From assembly GCF_965661665.1 (NCBI RefSeq), contig NZ_CBFIEO010000001.1, positions 182,195 through 246,194 on the forward strand: 64,000 bases of DNA, read 5' to 3'. The DNA is from Cognatiyoonia sp965661665 (GTDB lineage: Bacteria > Pseudomonadota > Alphaproteobacteria > Rhodobacterales > Rhodobacteraceae). This document shows, piece after piece, positions 58,007-64,000 of this stretch. Under the pieces are notes generated by a model. The model was not told the DNA's origin. It searched no databases and saw only the letters and a program-made list of their open reading frames with translations. Every line of letters starts with the position of its first letter. Within the stretch, counting starts at the first letter, position 1. Both the position numbers and the translations under genes were made by a program.

Positions 58007-58471
58007 ATGACACACGCCCATCACGACCACGGAAAATGCATCCAGAACGCGCGCCAGAAAGCGGATCAGTATTGTCGAGACAACGCCCTGCAACTCACAC
58101 CCGTGCGCAAGCGGGTTCATGAGATCCTGCTGGGCGAACACCGCGCGATGGGGGCCTATGACATCTTAGAAACGTTGAGCGACGAAGGCTTGGGCAGCCA
58201 ACCACCCGCCGTCTACCGTGCGCTCGACTTCCTGCAACAGCATGGCTTCGTGCATAAGATCGAACGGCTGAACGCCTTCGTCGCCTGTTCCAACCCCCTC
58301 AGCCATCATACACCCGCCTTCTTGATCTGCGGCACTTGCAAAGCCGTGGCGGAAGAGACCACAACCCACGACGTCAGCGCGCTCAACGCTACCGCTGCGG
58401 CGGCAGGATTCGACGTGGACCGGATCGTTGTCGAAGCGGTCGGCAACTGCGCCAAATGTCAGGACGCCTAA
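58007..58471 (+). CDS. zur: Zinc uptake regulator Zur (Fur family)
   Basis: A 154-residue repressor. The N-terminus has HAHHDHGKC. The winged helix includes LTPVRKRVHEILLGEHRAMG and GSQPPAVYRALDFLQQHGFV. The structural zinc site is formed by two CxxC motifs, LICGTCKAV and NCAKCQDA. ATG at 58007 is favoured over a TTG 12 bases upstream. It is the first gene of a zur-znuC-znuB operon. Confidence 0.93.
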   Translation: MTHAHHDHGKCIQNARQKADQYCRDNALQLTPVRKRVHEILLGEHRAMGAYDILETLSDEGLGSQPPAVYRALDFLQQHGFVHKIERLNAFVACSNPLSHHTPAFLICGTCKAVAEETTTHDVSALNATAAAAGFDVDRIVVEAVGNCAKCQDA

Positions 58472-58473
58472 CC

Positions 58474-59211
58474 ATGCTCATCACGGCCAAGGGCTTGTCG
58501 GTCACGCTCGACAACCGCACCATTTTGCACCACGTCGACTTCGCTCTGAACGCCGGTGAGATTGTCACTGTGGTGGGGCCAAACGGATCCGGCAAGTCGA
58601 CGCTGTTGCGCAGCCTCATTGGGGCGATCCCGCCCACCTCCGGCACGGTCGCGCAAGCGGACGGTCTGCGCATTGGCTACGTGCCGCAAAAGCTCGCCAT
58701 CGACCCGACTTTGCCGCTGACCGTCGATCGGTTCTTGAAGCTGCCCAAACCCTCCCCAAACAAACAGATTGCGGAGGCTTTGAGCCGGACCGGCGCGGAC
58801 CATCTGCGCCACCAACAGATGTCGCAACTTTCCGGCGGGCAGTTCCAACGCGTCCTTTTGGCCCGCGCGCTTTTGAGCGAGCCGCAGCTTCTGATCCTTG
58901 ATGAGCCGACCCAAGGCCTCGACCAACCCGGTTCCGCCGCCTTCTATCAACTCATCGCCACGATCCGCGATGAACTCGGCTGCGCGATCCTGATGGTGAG
59001 CCATGAACTCCACGTTGTCATGGCCGCCTCTGACCGTGTGATTTGCCTCAACGGGCATGTCTGCTGCGAAGGCGCGCCAGAGCATGTCGCTTCCGCCCCT
59101 GAATATCGTGCGCTCTTTGGATCGGGCACCAAAGGAGCGCTGGCGCTCTACCGACACGATCACAACCACTCTCATGATCACGACCACAATCATGAGCACG
59201 CGGTCGAATAA
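58474..59211 (+). CDS. znuC: Zinc ABC transporter ATPase ZnuC
   Basis: A 245-residue ATPase. Walker A GPNGSGKST, signature LSGGQFQR, Walker B LLILDEPTQGLD and switch His in MVSHELHVV are visible. The C-terminus is a His/Asp repeat (HDHNHSHDHDHNHEHAVE), typical of ZnuC in this group and likely to bind zinc in the cytoplasm. It starts two bases after the zur stop. Confidence 0.93.
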   Translation: MLITAKGLSVTLDNRTILHHVDFALNAGEIVTVVGPNGSGKSTLLRSLIGAIPPTSGTVAQADGLRIGYVPQKLAIDPTLPLTVDRFLKLPKPSPNKQIAEALSRTGADHLRHQQMSQLSGGQFQRVLLARALLSEPQLLILDEPTQGLDQPGSAAFYQLIATIRDELGCAILMVSHELHVVMAASDRVICLNGHVCCEGAPEHVASAPEYRALFGSGTKGALALYRHDHNHSHDHDHNHEHAVE

Positions 59212-59213
59212 AG

Positions 59214-60008
59214 ATGATCGACAGCTTCCTTCTGATGACCGCCCTCGCTGGGATCGGTGTTGCCCTTGCCGCCGCCCCATTGGGCTGCTTTGTGGTCTGG
59301 CGACGGATGGCCTACTTCGGCGACGCCACCGCCCACGCCGCCCTGCTTGGCGTGGCACTCGCTTTGGCGCTCAACCTCTCCGTTTTTGTTGGCGTCGTAT
59401 GTCTGACGCTGGTCATGGCGCTTGCCGTCACATCGCTGACTTCGCGCGGCTACGCGATGGACACGCTGCTTGGTGTCATGGCGCACAGCGCGCTGGCGCT
59501 TGGCCTTGTCGCGGTGTCCTTCATCCAAGGCGTTCGCATTGATCTGATGGCGTACCTTTTTGGCGACATCCTCGCCGTGGGCACGACCGATCTTCTGGTG
59601 ATCTGGGGCGGTGCCATCGCGGTCATCGTGCTGCTGACATGGCGTTGGTCCGCCTTGCTCACCAGCACTTTGAACGTCGACCTCGCAAAAGCCTCCGGCA
59701 TCGACCCGAAGCGAGAGGAGCTGATCCTGACCGTTGCCCTCGCCATCACCATCGCGGTGGCGATCAAAGTGATTGGCGTGCTTTTAATCGCCTCCATGTT
59801 GATCATTCCTGCCGCTTCCGCGCGGCAACTGGCCAGCACGCCAGAGCGTATGGCCTTCACCGCCGCCGCCCTGGGCTGTGTCTCCGTCGTGTCAGGGATT
59901 TTGGCGTCGTTCACCTTCGACACACCCACGGGGCCTACCATCGTCTGCGCCGCGGCGCTACTCTTTTGTCTGGCAAATATCGCGGCGCTTTTCCGGCGCG
60001 CGGCCTAA
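59214..60008 (+). CDS. znuB: Zinc ABC transporter permease ZnuB
   Basis: A 264-residue ABC-3 permease with seven or eight helices. VVWRRMAYFGDATAHAALLG and LLIASMLIIPAASARQLAST are family landmarks. It starts two bases after znuC. With ZnuA from the divergent unit it completes the zinc importer. Confidence 0.93.
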   Translation: MIDSFLLMTALAGIGVALAAAPLGCFVVWRRMAYFGDATAHAALLGVALALALNLSVFVGVVCLTLVMALAVTSLTSRGYAMDTLLGVMAHSALALGLVAVSFIQGVRIDLMAYLFGDILAVGTTDLLVIWGGAIAVIVLLTWRWSALLTSTLNVDLAKASGIDPKREELILTVALAITIAVAIKVIGVLLIASMLIIPAASARQLASTPERMAFTAAALGCVSVVSGILASFTFDTPTGPTIVCAAALLFCLANIAALFRRAA

Positions 60009-60075
60009 GGGTCAACTAAAAAATCCTTGCTCCGAAACACTTTGACAGAGCCCAAAAACTTCCTAAGGGTATGAT

Positions 60076-61305
60076 ATGACTAACTGTACGCACCTCGCAT
60101 CTGAAAAAGTTGAAGGGTTCTGGTTGGATGATCCTGTTCATCGCGTTTGGCTGAAATCCGACGCCCAGAGTCAGTTTGAATTCTTCAAATCTAGTATGCG
60201 GCCCGAGGGCGGGTTTCATTTGCTGGATTGGCACGGCAACCCGCTGGCCACGGATTTGCAAGAACTGCATTCAACGACGCGGTTGGTGCATTCCTATGCT
60301 TTGGGTCATCAGTTTGGTGTTGCTGGTGCGGATGACATGATCGACCAGGGGATGTCTTATCTGTTTAACGCACATCGTGATCAGACGTTCGGCGGGTACT
60401 TCTGGTCCTGTGACAGCGCCGGGTCGGTGGATGACAAAAAGCTGGCTTATGGGCATGTCTTTGTCTTGCTTGCTGGAGCGAGTGCCAAGATGGCAGGGCA
60501 TCCCAAAGCGAATGAATTGATCGAAGATGTCACCACCATCCTGAATGATCGGTTCTGGGAAGAGGACGTTGGTCTTTTTGCGGATGAATGGAACCGTGAC
60601 TGGACCCCGTTTTCAACCTATCGCGGGATGAATGCGAATATGCATGCGGTGGAGGCGCTGCTGACAGCTTTTGAAGCGACGGGTCAGGCCGAGTATCTTG
60701 AGAAGGCGGGCCGCATCCTTGAGTTCTTCATTGGACGGATTGCGCCTGACTATGATTGGCGCTTACCGGAGCATTACGATGCGCAATGGCGGGTCGATCT
60801 GGCCTATGTGGGCAATCCGATGTTCCGGCCAAATGGTACAACGCCAGGGCATTCTTTCGAACTCACGCGCTTGCATCTACAGCATTGGGATTTGGCCGGT
60901 CGGCCCGACACCGGCGCCCCGCAAGCGGCGCGACGCATTATGGAAACCGCGCTGCGGGATGCATGGTCGGAGGAGGGCGGGTTCTTCTACACGCTGGATG
61001 CGCAAGGTCAGCCAGCGATCAGGGATCGCTATTGGTGGCCCGTAACAGAAGCGATTGGCGTGCTTGCGGCTTTTATCAAATTGGAACGAAATCCAGCGGA
61101 TGAATACTGGTATCGGCACGTCTGGCGTTTTGCCCATGACCATTTCGTAGATCATGACGCCGGCGGTTGGTTTCATGAGTTGGATGCCGACGGTCGCGCG
61201 ATAGAGGCACTTTTCGCCGGTAAGGGCGACATATACCACGCGCTGCAGGCTGATCTGTTTCCGCTGGCGCGCGGTATATCACGGTTGGATCTGTCGGCGA
61301 CCTAG
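60076..61305 (+). CDS. AGE-family isomerase/epimerase (mannose-isomerase-like)
   Basis: A 409-residue alpha/alpha-barrel enzyme of the N-acylglucosamine 2-epimerase superfamily. Conserved stretches include TTRLVHSYALGHQFG, YRGMNANMHAVEALLTAFEA, PGHSFELTRLHLQHWDL, WWPVTEAIG and KGDIYHALQADLFPLARG. The His residues of NMHAVE and PGHSFE are the usual catalytic pair. Members isomerise mannose/fructose/sulfoquinovose-type sugars or cellobiose. It is convergent with a LacI-type gene. Which sugar is used is not evident. Confidence 0.9.
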   Translation: MTNCTHLASEKVEGFWLDDPVHRVWLKSDAQSQFEFFKSSMRPEGGFHLLDWHGNPLATDLQELHSTTRLVHSYALGHQFGVAGADDMIDQGMSYLFNAHRDQTFGGYFWSCDSAGSVDDKKLAYGHVFVLLAGASAKMAGHPKANELIEDVTTILNDRFWEEDVGLFADEWNRDWTPFSTYRGMNANMHAVEALLTAFEATGQAEYLEKAGRILEFFIGRIAPDYDWRLPEHYDAQWRVDLAYVGNPMFRPNGTTPGHSFELTRLHLQHWDLAGRPDTGAPQAARRIMETALRDAWSEEGGFFYTLDAQGQPAIRDRYWWPVTEAIGVLAAFIKLERNPADEYWYRHVWRFAHDHFVDHDAGGWFHELDADGRAIEALFAGKGDIYHALQADLFPLARGISRLDLSAT

Positions 61306-61364
61306 GCCCCACTACGCCTTTCGATCCAAGCATATCCTTCGAAGGTGTGGAGGAAGGCCCTGTC

Positions 61365-61382
61365 TTGGACGGGGTTGTCCAA
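61365..61382. other. Small hairpin between convergent AGE and LacI-type genes
   Basis: TTGGAC pairs with GTCCAA around GGGGTT. There is no T-run on either side, so terminator activity is doubtful. The rest of the 226-base gap (61306-61531) holds no recognisable feature. Confidence 0.35.
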
Positions 61383-61531
61383 ATCCACGGTTGCAGCACA
61401 GGCGCTCCGGCAGGGAGTGCCAGTTTGACAGGGTGAATGACGATGCGGATGTCGGGTCGGTGCGAAGACAGAATCCCGAAAGCTGCAAAACGTGTCTTGC
61501 CTGCGTGCGGCGTGAAATGGTGAGGCCCGCG

Positions 61532-62557
61532 CTACGTCTTCCGGATCAATGTGTCGCCTGGTTGCTGCTTTGGCTTCAGACTGATGGTCGTTTCATGGTC
61601 TTTCACACCCATATGACGTTCCACGATAACCTCAGCAGCCCTTTGACCAATCTCGCGGCGGCAGGCATCCATAGTCGCCAAACGCAACGACAGCCCTTCG
61701 AGCAACTCAACAGCGTTGAAACCCGCCAACCCGATGTCATCAGGAATTTTGCGCCCCGTTTCCTGCAGATATAGCAAGCCGCCAGCGCCGATCATATCAT
61801 TGGAATAATAAAGAAAATCGAGGTCCGGCGAACGTTCTAGCATAGCTTGGGTCATTTCGCGCCCTTTGGCTAGCGCGGACCCGCCGGAGTAGAATTCCTG
61901 ATCGGCGATTTCGATCCCGCTTTGGGCCAACGTGCGGGTGAACCCTTCAAACCTCTTACGGGCGCGGTGGTCGAGCGGCATTTTCGTGCCCATGAAGCCG
62001 ATCTTGCGATAGCCCGCTTCAATGATCGCTTCCGCCATTTTCCGACCTGCGCGTCGGTGGGATATGCCGACACATGTGTCGATCGGTTCGCCGTCTACGT
62101 CCATGATCTCGATTACCGGAATGTCGGCTTGCCGGAGCATAGCGCGCGACGCCTCGGAATGTTCAAGTCCCGCGATGATGACGCCAGCAGGCCGCCACGA
62201 CAGCATATCGAAAAGAACTTTCTCTTCCTTCTCAGGCAGATAGTCCGTGACGCCAACAACGGGCTGCAGCTCAGTCGATTCAAGGACAGACGAAATGCCT
62301 GAAAGCACCTCCGGAAACACCATATTGCCTAAGGACGGGATGATAACGGCCACGAGATTGACTTGTTGGGAGGCCAACGCGCCTGCGATCTTGTTCGGCA
62401 CGTAGCCAAGGCGTTTCGCGGCATTCTGAACTTTTTCGCGGGTAACGGCGCTGACATCGCCCTTGTTGCGCAGGACGCGGCTGACGGTCATTTCGCTGAC
62501 GCCGGATGCTTCTGAGACATCGCGTAAGGTCAGTGGGCGCTTGGTTGGATCGGTCAA
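61532..62557 (-). CDS. LacI-family regulator (GntR/IdnR-like)
   Basis: A 341-residue repressor. The helix-turn-helix and hinge are TLRDVSEASGVSEMTVSRVL and GYVPNKIAGALASQQVNLVA. The periplasmic-binding-like core follows with ISHRRAGRKMAEAIIEAGYR. The KIAGALAS hinge helix resembles gluconate-type LacI proteins. The start is a TTG; no ATG or GTG is in frame nearby. It may regulate the convergent AGE-family gene or a distant sugar operon. Confidence 0.88.
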   Translation of the reverse strand: MTDPTKRPLTLRDVSEASGVSEMTVSRVLRNKGDVSAVTREKVQNAAKRLGYVPNKIAGALASQQVNLVAVIIPSLGNMVFPEVLSGISSVLESTELQPVVGVTDYLPEKEEKVLFDMLSWRPAGVIIAGLEHSEASRAMLRQADIPVIEIMDVDGEPIDTCVGISHRRAGRKMAEAIIEAGYRKIGFMGTKMPLDHRARKRFEGFTRTLAQSGIEIADQEFYSGGSALAKGREMTQAMLERSPDLDFLYYSNDMIGAGGLLYLQETGRKIPDDIGLAGFNAVELLEGLSLRLATMDACRREIGQRAAEVIVERHMGVKDHETTISLKPKQQPGDTLIRKT

Positions 62558-62667
62558 GTACGTCTTGCCCCATAGTTTTGGCAGTTATGAACCTCTACCT
62601 TGCCTGAGCGTCCAATCCAAGCCCGACCGTTGACCACGCTTAATTTCTGCGCGACGTAGAGGTTAGA

Positions 62668-62744
62668 GGCCCCGTGGCTCAACTGGATAGAGCAGCCCCC
62701 TCCTAAGGGGCAGGTTGCAGGTTCGAATCCTGCCGGGGTCGCCA
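62668..62744 (+). tRNA. tRNA-Arg (anticodon CCT)
   Basis: A full cloverleaf with encoded CCA. The acceptor arm GGCCCCG pairs with CGGGGTC (one G-T). The anticodon stem GCCCC/GGGGC encloses CTCCTAA with anticodon CCT at 62702-62704. The T-arm carries GGTTCGAATCC. The composition changes sharply to AT-rich right after the CCA end, so the 3' half of this tRNA is a likely integration site. Confidence 0.96.
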
Positions 62745-62813
62745 GCAAATTATTGAAAAATATACTAAAATATACAGCCGCCTTGATGTAATGAGGTGTG
62801 AGTAGGGGCATCT

Positions 62814-62848
62814 CTGTACCAAATTTTAGTATTTCCTGTACCGAATTT
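62814..62848. repeat. Direct repeat CTGTACC-R-AATTT, two copies
   Basis: CTGTACCAAATTT (62814-62826) and CTGTACCGAATTT (62836-62848) are 22 bases apart, about two helical turns. They sit just upstream of the element's -35 box, where a phage-type repressor or an integrase arm-binding protein would bind. Confidence 0.55.
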
Positions 62849-62850
62849 GC

Positions 62851-62887
62851 TTGACAAATCTAGTAAAATGTTATAGTATATTGTCAA
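62851..62887 (+). promoter_or_regulatory. Strong promoter bracketed by a TTGACAA/TTGTCAA inverted repeat
   Basis: TTGACA (62851-62856) and TAGTAT (62874-62879) are spaced by 17 bases. The -35 box is part of TTGACAA, repeated inverted as TTGTCAA at 62881-62887, so a dimeric repressor could cover both promoter elements. A leader hairpin CAAGGGA (62885-62891) with TCCCTTG (62911-62917) follows. Confidence 0.6.
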
Positions 62888-62945
62888 GGGACGACGCCTC
62901 AGGTGCGAACTCCCTTGCCCCCATAAATATAGCAGCAGGTGACCC

Positions 62946-63134
62946 ATGAGTGTCTTCTCTCAAGACTCAGACTCCATTTCGGATTCCAAGCAAAACAACG
63001 AACCAAAAACCTTTCAGCAGTGGCAGCAGATGAGACGATCAAATCCTTCTGGGATGGCTGGTTACTACTCAACCAAGTCGCAGCAGAAGATGATGCAAGA
63101 TCGGGAAATTTTAGGGAGTGCTTTCTATGACTAA
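62946..63134 (+). CDS. Small element-encoded protein (62 aa)
   Basis: A polar, Gln/Ser-rich protein (MSVFSQDSDSISDSKQNNEP, then MRRSNPSGMAGYYSTKSQQK) with no membrane segment or known motif. It is the first gene behind the strong promoter. It overlaps the next gene by eight bases. Typical of small early phage genes; function unknown. Confidence 0.65.
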   Translation: MSVFSQDSDSISDSKQNNEPKTFQQWQQMRRSNPSGMAGYYSTKSQQKMMQDREILGSAFYD

Positions 63135-63534
63135 TCTGGAACTCCTCGAGCAGCTGGACGGGGCAAGAGACCTTTTCCAATCAGCAAACGTACAAGAGCA
63201 ACATGAGATTGAAGCTATTCGTACTGAACTGCGTCTTCGGGGTTTGTTTAGCTCAAAGCAAATCAGACCGACCAGCTTGGCTTATGAGTCAATCGTCGCT
63301 GTTTTGTTTATGCAGATGGTGCAGACAGGTGCGAGGCTGACTGTTCCGCCTACTATTCAAAGTAATCCTCACAAATACTCAATACCTACGGCGTTGCCTC
63401 GTGACTTAACAGCAGCCGTAAAGGGCAACCTGCTTTCGTTAGAGGACAGTACGTACAGTGCATCGCTTCCTTTGTATCAGCTGGTTCAAGATACCTTAGC
63501 ACGTGTCAACGGGACTAAGGAGGCAGCAGCATGA
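63127..63534 (+). CDS. Element-encoded protein (135 aa)
   Basis: A helical N-terminal part (NLELLEQLDGARDLFQSANV, EQHEIEAIRTELRLRGLFSS) is followed by a less charged region with LAYESIVAVLFMQMVQTGAR. No family recognised. ATG at 63127 lies in the overlap with the preceding stop region. It is coupled to the next gene by four bases. Confidence 0.7.
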   Translation: MTNLELLEQLDGARDLFQSANVQEQHEIEAIRTELRLRGLFSSKQIRPTSLAYESIVAVLFMQMVQTGARLTVPPTIQSNPHKYSIPTALPRDLTAAVKGNLLSLEDSTYSASLPLYQLVQDTLARVNGTKEAAA

Positions 63535-63839
63535 GTATGACGCCTCTTACAGATCGTATTTATGATGACCCACGTGATTGTCCTAATGAGTATGTCCGCA
63601 ACGGATACACTTTGTTTAGACCTGCGTTCAGTGATCCTGAGCGCCTAAATGGGCTATCAGCATGGGCAGTTTTGAATGATGGCAGCGAAATCAGCCTCTG
63701 GCGTCATCCCACAACTGTTCGTTTGTACGAAGCTCGTGGTGGCGTCACCGCTGGAACGATGTGGACAGGTGTCGGGGCTTGGTGTGCCGCCATTCAGAAG
63801 CACGTCCTCAAGAATGAGGAGGTGACAGATGACGCATAG
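63531..63839 (+). CDS. Element-encoded protein (102 aa)
   Basis: A small soluble protein (TPLTDRIYDDPRDCPNEYVR, GLSAWAVLNDGSEISLWRHP, GGVTAGTMWTGVGAWCAAIQ). No family recognised. AAGGAGG precedes the ATG at good distance. It overlaps the genes on both sides, continuing the packed string. Confidence 0.72.
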   Translation: MSMTPLTDRIYDDPRDCPNEYVRNGYTLFRPAFSDPERLNGLSAWAVLNDGSEISLWRHPTTVRLYEARGGVTAGTMWTGVGAWCAAIQKHVLKNEEVTDDA

Positions 63840-63996
63840 AACAACTGACAAACCAGACGGAAGTGCAGCTTATCCCTCGCAACCGAAGTGGACAGAGAGC
63901 GTGTCGATGAATCTCATCGTGTACGCAGCAATCCCGCAGAACACGTTCTACAAAGACCCTGACGGTCTACTGAGATTCAAGGGAGACCTACAATGA
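63829..63996 (+). CDS. Element-encoded protein (55 aa)
   Basis: ATG at 63829 with GAGGAGGTGA upstream starts a 55-residue frame (MTHRTTDKPDGSAAYPSQPK, then MNLIVYAAIPQNTFYKDPDG, ending FKGDLQ). It overlaps the previous gene by 11 bases. Its stop overlaps a further ATG at 63993, the start of another gene that leaves the window after eight bases. Confidence 0.62.
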   Translation: MTHRTTDKPDGSAAYPSQPKWTESVSMNLIVYAAIPQNTFYKDPDGLLRFKGDLQ

Positions 63997-64000
63997 AGAA

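Larger units (their letters stand above)
62745..64000. mobile_element. Left end of a probable element integrated at tRNA-Arg(CCT)
   Basis: Directly after the tRNA the DNA becomes AT-rich and carries a strong promoter, repeats and a run of very small, overlapping genes without recognised function. This is the usual look of a prophage or integrative element inserted into a tRNA 3' end. No integrase or second att copy is inside the window, so the right end is not seen. The putative attL core would be within 62720-62744. Confidence 0.6.

Noticed and set aside
62554..62811. 85-residue open frame on the minus strand across tRNA-Arg
   Set aside because: It is the antisense of the tRNA (peptide GFEPATCPLGGGCS is the well-known translation of tRNA complements), not a protein gene.
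1..64000. CRISPR array, insertion sequence, rRNA or riboswitch
   Set aside because: No regularly spaced repeats, no transposase frame with terminal repeats, no rRNA and no recognisable riboswitch core were seen.

Overview
The window looks like chromosomal DNA of a marine alphaproteobacterium of the Rhodobacterales (Roseobacter) type. This is inferred from gene content: TRAP transport, a sulfolactate lyase (SuyAB), Gts-type sugar ABC transporters, SitABCD and Zur/ZnuABC metal uptake, GC-rich genes and tightly overlapping ATGA operons. No sequence search was run, so family names rest on recognised motifs and lengths.

Layout. 1-3.4 kb: two glutathione S-transferase genes, mtaB, dapF and a tRNA-Lys. 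3.7-10.3 kb: a two-component system divergent from a glucose/mannose-type ABC transporter. 10.3-25.9 kb: an FCD-type GntR regulator and a long catabolic cluster with a TRAP transporter, a two-domain 3-dehydroshikimate-dehydratase-like protein, a shikimate-dehydrogenase-like enzyme, a short citrate-synthase-like lyase, three Gfo/Idh/MocA oxidoreductases, an unknown 219-residue protein, a TIM-barrel isomerase, a CoA-acylating aldehyde dehydrogenase and a thiamine-diphosphate enzyme. 26-34 kb: a GH43 beta-xylosidase, a second two-component system with small envelope genes sharing an operator-like motif, and a three-gene unit with a dipeptidase-like protein missing key metal ligands. 34-37 kb: aconitase B. 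37-46.6 kb: a LacI regulator and a second sugar ABC operon with alternating TIM-barrel and Gfo/Idh genes. 46.7-48 kb: decayed AraC and aspartoacylase-family fragments. 48-51.5 kb: SuyAB, a GntR/UTRA regulator and an Ldh2-type dehydrogenase. 51.5-53.4 kb: a VOC protein, a small unknown and a Rieske oxygenase. 53.5-60 kb: manganese-type SitABCD and zinc-type ZnuABC/Zur with recognisable boxes. 60-62.6 kb: an AGE-family isomerase and a second LacI regulator. 62.7-64 kb: tRNA-Arg(CCT) followed by the AT-rich, small-gene start of what looks like an integrated mobile element.

The strongest candidate for something undescribed is the 11-26 kb cluster. Perfect AAATATC-W-GATATTT palindromes lie before its TRAP genes and before its last three genes, so it is probably one regulon. 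Its dehydroshikimate-dehydratase homologue has lost three of four TIM-barrel metal ligands while its C-terminal dioxygenase-like metal triad is intact, so simple conversion of shikimate to protocatechuate is unlikely. Oxidoreductases, a barrel isomerase, a cupin-like candidate, a ThDP enzyme and an acyl-CoA-forming dehydrogenase together resemble inositol catabolism in logic, but the genes are not the iol genes. The cluster also shares a pair of Gfo/Idh paralogues with the sugar operon at 38-46 kb.
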